From Wurfbainia villosa (lineage: Eukaryota; Streptophyta; Magnoliopsida; Zingiberales; Zingiberaceae), in NCBI GenBank assembly GCA_025175895.1, contig CM046007.1, forward strand, positions 28,291,913 through 28,355,912: a DNA stretch of 64,000 nt. Reading direction: 5' to 3'. Below are positions 35,457 to 46,583 of the stretch, in pieces; the first letter of the stretch is position 1; every line of letters begins with the position of its first letter. The notes below the pieces were generated by a model. It saw only the letters and a list, made by a program, of their open reading frames with translations. It was not told the DNA's origin and ran no database searches. Both the position numbers and the translations under genes were made by a program.

Positions 35457-37205
35457 ATGAAAGTTCAAGAGCAACTAAGATGGGATATCAACACACCTAT
35501 CCCTTATACCTTCTATGGACAAGAAGGGTTTAAACAATGGAAGGCAAGGATCGAAGACTTTCTAATGATGAGGGACTTCGAAGAATGATCCATTTTAATG
35601 GAGGGATATAGCTATCCAATAGGACCAAAGGGAGGGTTCTTCAAGAACAAGAGATGAACTGAAGAGCAAATCCAAACCTTCGAAAAAAATGATAAGGTAA
35701 TGAAGTTTTTAATTGATTTAATACCTAACAACATCTTGTGTATGCTAGGTAATTATATAGATGCCAAGGAGTTATGGAGCAAAGTGGCAAAGCTCCATGA
35801 AAGTCCATCACCGGTCTAAGAGGAAGGGACCGAAGAGGCAAGCACATCATCCTCATAAGAAAGTGAGGACTTGGAGGTTGAGAGACCATCAATATCCAAG
35901 GAGGAAGAGGAAGTAGAATTGAAGGAGACCTCCACCTCTAGGATTGAGGGAGAGGAGATTAGATCACCGGAACAACACCAAGAAGAAGCTTCGACATCCG
36001 GTCAAGATGAAGAAGCTCAAAATCCGATTCCGGCCTCCATTGACTTAGGTAACTCAAACACCGTAATTCAAAATAGAAATAATATTATGTGTTTTGAGTG
36101 TAGGAAATTTGGGCACTATAAGAGTAAGTGCCCAAAGAAAGTCAAGAAGACTCCTCCGGCACCAAAACCTCAAGAAAAATCAAAAGATGTCGGTGCCCCC
36201 ACTAAAAGAAGCAAAGAGCACATCATTTACTTCAAGTGTCAACAACCGGGGCATTTTAGGAATCAATGCCCTAGGGGGAGCAAGAGAGTCAAAGAGGGAG
36301 CATCACAAGTAGGGGGAGCCACTAAGGTAAACCCTAAGATATATCATTTCAATAATGCTCATTCTTCTAGTTTTAATGTCAAAAAGCATGCTAGAAATAA
36401 CTTAAGTAATCTTACGATTATTCATGAAAAGCATGCTAGGAATAACAAATATTTTTGTTTAGGAGCTAAGAATGTCCACTTAGGAAATAAGGAGAAATTT
36501 GAGACTAATGTCCCTAAAAACAATTTATATAAGGACAAACCTAGGTCAAATAACTCAAGACTAATTCTACCTAGGGAGACAATTAGAAAGGTGCAAGAGC
36601 ACCTAGGTTTTAATCCCAAATGGACTAGGCATATGCCTAGAAAGGACAATGCCCAAAGACCAAATCAAAATTCAAAAATTGGGCAATTAGAATTAGAAAA
36701 TCAAGCCTTGAGGTCAAGGCTTGAGAAGTTAGAAAAGACCCTCAAGAAGATGCAAAATCAATTTCAAGGGTCAAATAGTCAAAGTCAAGGGTCTAGGACT
36801 CAAAGTCAACACCTAGGGCCAAAGAGAGAAAAGTCAACCAAGGGCAAGAAGGGTTTGAGTCACAAACCTAAGCCTAAGGTGACTTATCATAGTGTTCCAT
36901 TTGACTATGGAACACAAACTAGGTCTAGGAAGACTAAGGTCAATAGGGAAGTCATCCCCAGAGTTGACCAAGGTATGTGCCTAGTGACTAGGGTTTCAAG
37001 GAAACCTAGGGAAGCCACTAAGAAAGTTGCAAGGGGAGTTACCCCTAGAGTCAACCTAGGTAAGACCACAATGACCAAGACTAACAAGTCTAGAAGGGTC
37101 ATTAGGAGGGTATCTAGGGAGATTATCCCTAAGGAATACCTAATTAACCCTAGGAGCTCAAATAAGTTTTGGGTTCCTAAGAGCGTGATCGATTCAGCTA
37201 GATGA
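35457..37205 (+). pseudogene. gag of copia element C
   Basis: An ATG at 35457 is in frame with the long open stretch that begins at 35857. Four stops interrupt the first 130 codons (the first is TGA at 35586-35588), after which about 445 codons are open. The N-terminus has the copia gag pattern (FKQWKARIEDFLMMRDF). There are two nucleocapsid knuckles: CFECRKFGHYKSKCP is intact (about 36090), while the second (about 36228) has Tyr in place of its first Cys. A short coiled coil follows (about 36685-36770) and a basic tail ends in IPKEYLINPRSSNKFWVPKS. It would package RNA; nothing downstream encodes enzymes. Confidence 0.88.
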
Positions 37206-39053
37206 GTTTAGGTGTATCAACCTTAAATGGAAGGGTAGTTAACCTAACCAAGGTAAATGTGACACTTTAGGACATTTTCAAGGTTATGGATACCTTTGAA
37301 ATAGAATTAATATTGTGATCCTAAAAGATTTTAGGATGTGCCAATGTATTTTTGGGATTATAAAAAATCAATTGAATTGACACAATTTAGGATTAGAGGT
37401 TATAGTGTGTCATTTTGAGTTTTTGACATACTAGGGAGAAAAATAATATTATGGAAAAATATACTTAATTATATCAAATGATAATTAATTTTAAAATTTA
37501 GGTATTATTATACCTATACATTTTATATGTCATGCTTGATTTGCCATATAATATGCTATGACATCATATCTATGTTTAATCACTTTATATGTCATGATTA
37601 TGTGTAGAATTAAGGTTTAAATATCATGTGTTTTTAGATTTCATCGTATGTCATGACATCATGATCATTGGACATGCTCTATTATGCTATCATTTATGTC
37701 ATGATCATACTCCATGCATTTTAATTAATGAAAAATGATTTAAGGACTTTAGCATGACTTGGAGTCCCATTTATAAGATAATCAAGTAGAGTTGTCTTAG
37801 AAAAATGCATGAAACCCTAGATTAGGAAGAACAAAACTCACATTTCACATCATATTGACTTTTATGTGTTTTAAACACCCTAGATATATGTGAGATGATA
37901 GGATATGAGTTAAGTTCAAGGTGCATAATTTTTGCATCTAGATGAACTAAAACTCATCTAATTTCATTGTGTGGATCATTGAAAAAGCTTGTGTACAAGT
38001 CATGTACATTGAGCCCAAGGAATATGATCCAAAATAAGGTTTTGAAAATATTTTAAAATCCTTTTGAAAAACCTTGGTGAAGTCTATCTTTTGATAGCAA
38101 TCACCATTGATGAGATTGATACAAAGTGAACTAAAACTTTGAAGTTTTTATTCACTTTTGGATTTTGTATCAAACTCATTATTTTATGGGTAAAATAATT
38201 TTCAAATATTTTTAACCCATTGTATTGACTATAAGTAATATACATATGAATTTTCATGATTTTTCGATATACGTAGAATTACTTATAATTTTTTTGAATT
38301 TCGTTTCTGATAACTAAAATTAAATTTGATTATCGATCGTACGTGGTGGCGATCATTGATGATGTGATCATTGGTAGCTAAGAGAGTCGACTGCCAATGT
38401 TGATTTCGGGATAACAAGGTTGTTTACCCCACTTTCAGCTATGTTAGAGTTCCCTAACCACTTATAATCCTAGGATATGCTTTGGGAAGCATTATAAAGG
38501 GTGAAAATCCATTAGATATGGATTAGGAGAAGTGTTAGGATAATGTATCAAATTTAAGGTATAGGAAAGTTCATGTTTGAACTTTGAACCTTATTTTTGA
38601 TGGTTTAGAGTTCCTATTGGCTTAGGGACTTCCCAAAAATATTGTTGGTGCAATGGTCAAGGAGGAGCAAGCCTTTAAGGGGAGGTATCTTTCATGGGAT
38701 GATGGATGATATTTTTTCCTCATGAGGAGGAGAAATGGGATTTTGAGATACCCAATTTGGAAATTGGGAGAGTGTATAGGATTGCCTCTCTTGAGTGATA
38801 TGAGACTTATCACTAGGAAGATGGTAGACATCCTAGGTATTTTTGGACTAAGGGGGAGATTGTAAGATCTCATTGGGACATGAGACATTGACCTCCTTGG
38901 AGAGATAATCTTTTTGTTGTTAGTCAAAAAGGGGGAGAATATTTTGGAGGAGAACTTATTGAGAGAATGACATCAATTGGGAAAATTGATGGGGATGATT
39001 GGTTTGAGTTAGATAGTCTAACTCAATGGTTTATTTGATTTTTGTCAAACATC
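37206..39053 (+). other. non-coding 3' region of copia C
   Basis: About 1.8 kb of AT-rich sequence lies between gag and the polypurine tract, where pol would normally be. No integrase, RT or RNase H motif is seen in any frame. A reverse frame at 38622-38927 has no domain support. One GTCGACTG remnant lies near 38387. Confidence 0.7.
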
Positions 39054-39067
39054 AAAAAGGGGGAGAT
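39054..39067 (+). promoter_or_regulatory. polypurine tract of copia C
   Basis: aaaaagggggagat is followed immediately by the LTR start. Confidence 0.88.
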
Positions 39068-40561
39068 TATTGGTGCAATCGGCCCAGGTCACGATTAACC
39101 AGGACTTGAGCTTTACTCGAGAGATGTTTTGATGTTCGACAAAAACACATGACAATGTGATTGTCATGAGAAAGTTCAAGTCTTGGGTACTTGACATGGA
39201 AAGTCCAAGTGAGACACTTGGAATTTGAGAAAGTCCAAGCATGAGTCTTGGCAATGGAAAGTCCAACATGGGTTGACAAAAAAAAGTCCAAGCATGGGTC
39301 TTGGCATGAAAAGTCCAACATGGGTTGGCAAGGAAAAATCTAAGCATGTGTCTTGGCATGGAAAGTCCGACATGGGTTGACAAGGGAAAGTCCAAGCTTG
39401 AGTCTTGACATTTGAGAAGTCCATGGGGTTTGATATTGGCGGAGTAAAGTCCAAGCAGGAGTCTTGGTAGCATACGTCCAATGGTTGACGGCGTAAAGTC
39501 CAAGCGGAGTCTTGGCGGCGTAAGTCCAATGTGCCTTGGCGATGTAGACACCGTTAGCATGATATAGCCGATGGAAGCACTTAAAGACTTGCGCGATGGA
39601 TGAACAAGTCATGGATAACTTGGAGGGATCTGAGAGGCGTGAGGCTGATGAAGGTGGCTAGAAGGCTTAGGTCTAGGCTAAGGGTGGTCTAGCAAGTATG
39701 GGGGAACCATACTTGGATTAAAACCTCATGTTTGGCGTGCCCGACCGTGTCATGTGACAATGATCGGGTGAGTCAACTAGAGTTCGATCGCGGAAATGTC
39801 CCAACAATCGCCAGTGAGTAGGCAATGATCGATCTTGTTATCACCAACCGGGTGCTCGATTTTTCGACGTAATGGAGTCTTGATTGGGGTTAGCAGTCGA
39901 GTGGAGGCTCGAACAGTCGACTGATGGTCATAATCAGTCGACTGATGATGGATCCGTTGAATCTTTCCAGAGTAGATCTAGCCGTTGTCTCACGACAACA
40001 GTGACATCAGTCGACTAATAGTCCCGAGCAGTCGACTGATCGGCGATTTCTAGCACAGGTTAAAGATTTAAATGGAGCTCGTGAAGGAGGAAAATGCCAT
40101 GGTTCTTTGAGGAGTTTTTGGGGCGAATTGCTGGAGTAATTCAGGGTCTCCAAGTGTCACTTAACCAACCAAACAAGCAAGCTCTCAAAAGATCGATTGT
40201 AAAGTTTTTCTTTGCATTTCTTTTGTTGTATTTACTTGTATTTGCTTGTTGTATTTAGTATTACTGTTGTAATCATTTGTACGAGGTTTCTCTACCTCCG
40301 ACTTGTGTCGAGAAGGAGTGTTTGCATAATAGTGTGTTTGTGGCATCGCTAGAACTCTTTAGAGCTCAATCTGTGGAGTAGGAATCGTTCGGTTCCGAAC
40401 CACGTTAAATACCCATGTTTGCGTGTTTGTTCTTGTTGTATTTTATTATTGTATATTCCGCTGCATACTAACAAGATTGTAGATAAGCAAACGCGAACGA
40501 TTTCCATCGAGCAATGAATTCAAGCTATTCACCCCCTCTAGCATTCCAACGATCTCCTACA
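39068..40561 (+). repeat. 3' LTR of copia C
   Basis: 1,494 bp, beginning TATTGGTG (the canonical TG has become TA) and ending CTCCTACA. It carries the same CCAAG-N-CTTGG array (39175-39500) as the 5' LTR. The segment 39735-39860 differs strongly from the 5' LTR (23290-23409) where CAGTCGACTG palindromes would be expected. Confidence 0.93.
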
Positions 40562-40566
40562 AAATA

Positions 40567-41961
40567 TTCAGTATCTCCAAGAGTCACTTCCTCCATTATT
40601 GTCTCTGTGAAAGTTCCTCCAGGTGGTTAGAGACGATTTAATTGCAGAATCCACTCTAGTGGCTCAATGATTTCCGTTAAAGTCATAGCCTTCTTTGAAT
40701 AGTCAAATGCATCCTTGCATGATTGATTAAAAATTACATACTTATAGAAAACTAAAGCATTGACATAAAAAGAGTGTGAGTGCATTTCCCACACGCATGT
40801 AGGGTACGATAGAGCATAAGTATCATCAATCCTTGCATAGCTTATATCAGAAGATAAATCACATCCAATAAAATCAACTATAGGTACTTCCATGAAATTT
40901 TCTAAAAGATGAGCAAACATACTAACCATGAAACCTTGGAAAGTACCTAAAGCATTGCAAAGACTGAAGCGATAGAAAAGAGGCTCTAACTACAATGGGA
41001 GTGTCCAATCACTAATGCCCTTCACTCTAAAATAGCAATGCAACTGAACGAAGTAAATTGATAAAGATTAACTCATACTTAAATTCAGGTGACTTTACAA
41101 TTGAAGGAAGAAATTTGATGGGCGCTATCTCTGCTTTTACTGTTTCTTCTACATCAAAATTTTCAATAGAATCACCAATCAATACACCAACATTATCATC
41201 CACATCAGAAACAATAGAAGCTTCATCAAAAATTTCACATGAAACCTTATCAATAATAATATCTGTAATAATAGCACTCTCATCCCAAGTTTTGCATGCA
41301 TCAATATTATCATCAAAGTACACAACATCAATATTCACATCAATATCTGAAACATCACAATGCATATCATCACAACTCATAGTAGCAGAGTCCGGTAGAG
41401 TTGTAGAAGTAGAAACTAGCGAATCCTTAACTATACAATCCATCTCTTCAAGCACGTCAATCTGCCTCGGCATAAAGCAACGAGAAATAACCTCTGACAG
41501 AGGGTAAATGACTTCTTGTGTCTGCATCTACTGGATGGATGATCTAAGCTGATCTAACTGACTTTCCATTTCATGTTCTGATGCTTCAACTTTTTGTTGG
41601 GAATAGACCACTTGCCATTTGCATTCGCTTCATAGCTAGTTGCCGGATAAGCTTCCTCACATCCAGGGTTGGCCCTAGGCCAGGGCAAATGGGGCGCCCG
41701 CCCAGGGCCCAAAAGTTATTCCTTAAAATATCACAAGTAAAAGGGTCTAAATTATCATAAGCCTCCAAATTGCTAATAATAAGGATCCATGGCTGAAAAA
41801 GTTTCCTATTTATATCCTAAAACACTAGCAAACAAAATCAAATACATAGGAAATATATAAAGCAAAACACATGGATACAAAACATAAGGCACCCAAGCAA
41901 ATTTTTTTTTTAACAAAAGAGAAAAGCAATCCTAAGATTATCAAATACTGTTAATATTCTT
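40567..41961 (-). other. internal region of the minus-strand gypsy element
   Basis: Minus-strand frames of 166 codons (41027-41527) and 100 codons (40627-40929) are the longest. The first is acidic and rich in Asp, Val and Ile and ends with SIVKSPEFKYELI. I recognise no domain in either. A short GC-rich segment (about 41660-41720, ggccctaggccagggc) may be a small inserted transposon end. The region continues at 22618 on the other side of copia C. Confidence 0.45.
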
Positions 41962-41975
41962 GGGCAATGGTGCCA
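41962..41975 (-). promoter_or_regulatory. gypsy primer binding site
   Basis: The minus strand reads TGGCACCATTGCCC four bases after the LTR end. This resembles the TGGCGCCGTTGCC site typical of Athila/Tat elements, with two transitions. Confidence 0.75.
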
Positions 41976-41979
41976 TTTT

Positions 41980-43562
41980 TGATAGATGCATCGTCGCAAT
42001 ATGATATATCAAAATAAATTACCGAACCCCTTAACTACACAATGCAGTATAGGGTAACTTGGGTCTTCTCCCAATGATTGTAACGATAAAATAACAATCT
42101 TATGATCAATTTTATTCATGATCAAAGGTTTGGGGTTTTTATGATATGAAATAATAATTGAAATAAAAACTAAAATATCCTATTGATAAAATCTAACGAC
42201 CTATTCTAACATGTAAAACAATTCAACAAACTTGGATTTAGGACGTTAAACCAAACTAAGCTAATGCAATTAAAGGAAAACAATTAACAACTAAAATTCT
42301 TTACAAAATATTAACCGATCTATTAAAGCTAAATTGTAGCTTTTAAGAAACTATTGAAATCAAACATTAAAGCTAAATCACGGTTATGAATTCTTGAATT
42401 CAACAGCAACAAATCTGGAACACAGCAACAATTGCAATTCAAGAATAGGAAATTTAAACTACACATCTAACAAATCAAATATACTAAGGTAAGAAGGCAT
42501 CTAAAGAATCAAGCTAGGGCAACCCCTTAGCTTGAATCTGATCAGGATCAGAGATGGCTGGAATTGGCCAAAAGAAGCTATGAAGAACTGATCGGAGGCT
42601 AGAATAGGGATGTCTGTTGTTGAAAATGATTCCTGAGATCTGAAAATGCTATGATGGTGGCTGAAGAGAAGGGGATTGCGACAGATCACCATCGATCGGA
42701 GGGGAAAACGAAGCTGCTAGAGGTGAAGATGGCTGTCTGGAGCTGTGATGGACTGATGAAATCGATCGGAAGGGGAATCCCCCTCTCCTCCTCATCCAGC
42801 GGCTATCGGAGGGAAGAAGCGGCAGACTCGGTGGAGATCGCTTATCGGGAAGAAGAAGTTGTGGTGGGTCGCGATCGGGAAACTGGCGGTGGCTTCGGCA
42901 GGGAAAGAAGTCTCGGGATGGGTCACCGGAGAAGGATGAAATCCCCTTTCCTCTTCGGCGACCAACGGTGAAGAAGGCGGAGGGCGGCGATGCGCATGAG
43001 ATCGGGGCAGAAGAAGAACCCATGAATGGAAAATTTCTGATTTTTATAATGAAATTCTTGATATGATCGGACAACCAAAATTTCTCAGATTTCTATTGAA
43101 TGGATCTGATCAGATTTGAATGAGTTGTTGAGGTCAAATGGTCCGAATGAATGACCAAGATGTGTGGATTTTAATGTATGAGTTGGATCACTCTAGATCG
43201 GGATAGATGTCTCAGAATCAAGCCGCTTTCATCAGACGATCCAGATTGATCAAATCTTATCCTTTGATTAAATTACCTTTGATCTTGATTAACGGTTCAG
43301 ATTGATTCAACTTAAAATGCCCTTAATGACTCTAGATGAAGCCATACTTGATCCAACTTGAGTCTAGTCCATTGACTCATCTTGATATCTTACAAATAAG
43401 AGATAAAATTTACATATAAATCTAAAATTTAGGAAAATTTATAATAAGGTCTGAAATAAATCCAAACTTATAAAACATATTAATAATTAACAATTAATGA
43501 CTTGAGAGAATAAAAACATTGATATTAAGAACCAAAATAATACAATAAAATGGTAGTTATCA
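41980..43562 (-). repeat. 5' LTR of the minus-strand gypsy element
   Basis: 1,583 bp, TGATAGATGC to GTAGTTATCA on the plus strand, aligned with 17830-19852. It lacks the GC-rich block of its partner. The frames at 42649-43074 (both strands) are not supported as genes. Confidence 0.78.
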
Positions 43563-45331
43563 ATCATCAATCTTTCCTCCCATCCTTTTGAGTGTTTCTC
43601 TCGTGTCCTAATACATCTTCTTAAACTTCTCATTTTCTTTGACCTAATTTATGATGAAGTTTTCTAGCAAGGTCTCTATGTTCAACTTATGTGGTTGTTG
43701 AAATTTTGGTGGCACTCCGATGCTATCTTGATTGTTTATGAGTGAGAAACTAGGATGATTCCTCCAACTAGGATTGTATGTGTTTGAAAATGGGTTGTTC
43801 ATCCTCTAGTTGAATCGGTTAATTGTGTCACCTTACTCCACATTCCCCATTTGACCATTTGTAGCCTCATGTCCTGCCACACCATTAATTTCATCAGAAT
43901 TAGCGATGTCATGATGTTAAGGGTAAGGGAATCTAACCTTTTAGGGTGCGTTTGACTGGTTATCAACAAAAACCCTGTTTGATTTAGGTTATAAACAATT
44001 ACTTGGTAATTGATCATTACCAAGTTATGAATAAAAATCTTTTTAGGGGGAATAAAAAAACCTTAGAGAACCAAAGTTTTTGTTGATTCCCGGGATTAAA
44101 GAAACTTTTTTTCAATATTACCCCAAGCAATATATTAAATGACAATTTGCCAATCTCGCCCGCCGCCGCCGCCGTCGTCCGCTTGCCGCCGCCGTCGTCG
44201 TGCCATGCCGTCGCCGTCGTCCGGCCGCCTGCCGTCGTCGGCCCTGCCGCCGTCATTCGCGCCGTCGCTCGCTGCTGTCGTGGCCATTGCCGCCGTCGTC
44301 CGGCCATCGCCGTCGCCGATTCTTGCCGGCCGTCATGCCGCCGCCATGCCGCCCTCGCCCGACCCTCGTCATGCCGCGCCGCCCGGCCGCTTGCCACCGT
44401 CGGCCGCCGCCAATCGCGGCCGCCATACCTGCATGCCGCGTCGTGCTGCCGTGCCCGTCTGCATTGTCGTCCGCCGTCGCCGCCGGCCAAGACCTTCGTA
44501 TCGTCGTCAGCGTCGTCGGCCGATCATTACCATCGTCATTAATATTTCTGTCGTTGTTGTCGAATTGATTGAGGAAAAATAAAAGATAATTTAGTAAAAT
44601 ATTAAACTAAGTTATATATTAAAACCTCCAACCAAACAAGGTTTTTATCTAAGGTTATACTTTATTCAAAGGTTATGTTTTATTCTCTGGTAATCACATA
44701 ACTAAGATTATGTATGATTACTTGAACCAAATACACCCTTAGAGTGTAACCATATTGGCATAAATAAAGCCAATAACACTTACCTCATACTTACCAATGT
44801 TCTTTACTATATTACCTTTCTCATTGGGCCATTGTTGTCTGCCATGTTCTCAATGATCTCGTAGGCTTCTTCGAGCATCCTATTCATCAAGGTTTCTCTT
44901 GCAGTTGCATCTAGTGACCCTAGCAGAATAGTTTATACTATTATAGAAAAATATGAACACTAACTATTTCTCTAGTCCATGATGAGGACATTGCTATAGG
45001 AGTCCTTTGAATTGGTCTTATTCCTCGAATAATGATTCTCCATCCTTTTGAGAAAAACATGCAATCTAATTTTTGAGATGTGTGGCCTTGCTTGGAAGGA
45101 AGAATTTGTCAAGGAAGCGATGCTCCATTTACTCCTAAGTCATGATGCAACCGATGGGCATGACAGGTAGCCAAGCCCTCGCCTTGTCTTTAAGCATAAA
45201 GGGGAACAATCATAGCTTGATGCAATCTCTAAAAGCTATGTTATTTTAAAAAGTGTCGTAAATATTTTTAAATACATAGAGATGTAAATTTGGGTTATCG
45301 ATGAGATTACCTTTGAATTGATGTTGCTAGA
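43563..45331 (-). pseudogene. Athila/Tat-like gag, N-terminal and middle part
   Basis: The minus strand encodes the typical gag core: LFPFMLKDKARAWLPV at about 45170-45220, then FLDKFF, and a C-terminal stretch with NPSWRNHPSFS near 43770 ending LKRMGGKID at 43563. Several in-frame stops are present. A MITE (43944-44738) interrupts it. Its continuation lies at 17829 leftward, past the inserted gypsy element. The right end is cut at 45331 by an LTR-like sequence. Confidence 0.82.
43944..44738. mobile_element. Harbinger/Tourist-like MITE with GC-rich core
   Basis: Imperfect terminal inverted repeats (GGGTGCGTTTGACTGG and, reversed, GGGTGTATTTGGTTC) are flanked by TTA at 43941-43943 and 44739-44741, the hallmark of PIF/Harbinger-type elements. 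The outer 200 bp on each side are AT-rich; the core (about 44157-44530) is almost pure GCC/GTC triplets. Several overlapping frames in the core on both strands are low-complexity products. No transposase is present. Confidence 0.8.
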
Positions 45332-46243
45332 TGATGTGTGTTCCACAAGTGCACGGCTGATCATCAAGTAATAAAGAAAGATATTGTCCACTGAGACTGC
45401 ATTGTTGAATACAACTTTTGTTCATAGGACAGGTTATCCAGAGAAATCGTGAAGAGAGTTATGAGATCGAAAGAAAAGAGGGTTATTGAGGAAACGATTT
45501 AAAAACTATTTGAGAGAGTAATTCTAGGGTTTCAATTTCACTAGGTGACATTTGATAAATGCATATCCTTTTTGTCTCAATGTACGAAAGTGAAGGGACT
45601 CGTTCTAAGATAGTTGATGCATTTATAGGTAAAGAAAAGAATAAAAGCACCGAGTCTCTACCCAAATCACATCTTTGAAAGAGGATGAGGTTAGACCCAT
45701 TAAACTCTATAATGAATCATGAAAACCTCGAGAGAGAAAATCAACTTTGGTACAAAAACAATGGAATTTGGTTAAGAGGATCACCTTTGTCACAAGGGAT
45801 TTATAAAAATTCAAAGATCATTCTACTTCATGATACTTGATCTACTTTTGTAGGTGGTCCTTATTAATCTCCTTCGATCACTTAGGAGATCTAGACTCGA
45901 TCCTCCTTGTCACTTGGAATACCACCCACTATTCATAGATCAAGCTCTCAAGTTGGTTTAAGAGGTCAGAGATTAGGATTCGTCGACAAGTATGATCGCC
46001 TCTCTCAGATATGATCCAATTGTATTCTTTAGGTTCCTTGCCTTGACTAGGGTTTTCCTCTTGGTCTAACTTAAAGAAGGATAGCTAAATCAAGGACACC
46101 GACACACGATTAGATGGAGGGGATGTAGTATGCAAAAACCAATCACGATCAAAATGCGTCATAAACAAAAATCAAGGATCAATGCATATACTCATCAAAA
46201 CATACACCAAGTCACTATCTAATCCTAAAATTAAAGAGACTAC
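45332..46243 (-). repeat. Athila-like LTR fragment
   Basis: It begins TGATGTGTGTTCCACAAGTG on the plus strand. The ccacaagtgcacgg and caagtaataaa motifs are typical of the 3' end of Athila-type LTRs read on the minus strand. Its other end is not clear. It abuts gag sequence directly without a primer site, so it was inserted there or joined by a deletion. Confidence 0.5.
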
Positions 46244-46578
46244 TGATGTGAGTCAAATACCGCAAGTGCATGATCATCACCAAGTAATAAAAAGGCATCA
46301 ATCCCATAGGGATTGGTAAATTGAGTATTGATCTACTAAGTGAATATAGATTGTCCAGATCAAATCAGTTAATCAAGAAATTATTTTAAGCTTGAAAATG
46401 TCAGTGAGAGAATAGTGAATTGATAAAAGGGATAGAGAGTTGAGAAGAAGGAATGGAGAATTGAGAGACTGAGAGCAAAAGGAAGGAAAAATCAAAATCG
46501 AGGGGAAGATTCTAGGATTTCGATTTCACCTAAATGATTGTAAACATCAGGTCTATGTCTTGTTCCTATTTCTCAATG
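46244..46578 (-). repeat. second Athila-like LTR fragment, left part
   Basis: TGATGTGAGTC followed by cgcaagtgca and caagtaataaaa repeats the organisation at 45332. Copia element D is inserted in it; the sequence resumes at 51883. Confidence 0.5.
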
Positions 46579-46583
46579 GTTGT

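Larger units (their letters stand above)
22624..40561 (+). mobile_element. copia element C (gag-only), host of a nested chromovirus
   Basis: Both LTRs, a TGGTATCAGAGC primer site at 35395-35406, a gag pseudogene and a polypurine tract at 39054-39067 are present. A perfect 5-bp target duplication AAATA is at 22619-22623 and 40562-40566. The span is 17,938 bp, but 11,238 bp of it is the chromovirus inserted in the 5' LTR, so the element itself is 6.7 kb. Integrase, RT and RNase H are absent; after gag there is only non-coding sequence. Confidence 0.95.
17830..43562 (-). mobile_element. Ty3/gypsy element inserted in Athila-like gag
   Basis: Two similar LTR-like repeats (17830-19852 and 41980-43562, both TGATA...TATCA on the plus strand) bound this region. 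A primer site of the TGGCACCATTGCCC kind adjoins the right one on the minus strand, so the right copy is the 5' LTR. The flanks are 17825-17829 gttat and 43563-43567 atcat, matching at 3 of 5 bases and falling at the same point of the interrupted gag frame, so an eroded target duplication is likely. After nested insertions are removed, the internal part is about 3.2 kb with no recognisable pol, so the element is non-autonomous. Confidence 0.75.

Noticed and set aside
38622..38927. 101-codon reverse frame in the 3' region of copia C
   Set aside because: Antisense to the element, no domain, and it crosses low-complexity sequence; not supported.
41058..41507. 149-codon plus-strand frame
   Set aside because: Antisense shadow of the minus-strand frame 41027-41527. 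Neither strand shows a known domain, but the minus strand fits the element orientation.
44017..44582. Ala/Arg/Pro-rich frames on both strands
   Set aside because: Triplet-repeat core of a MITE; low complexity with no domain.
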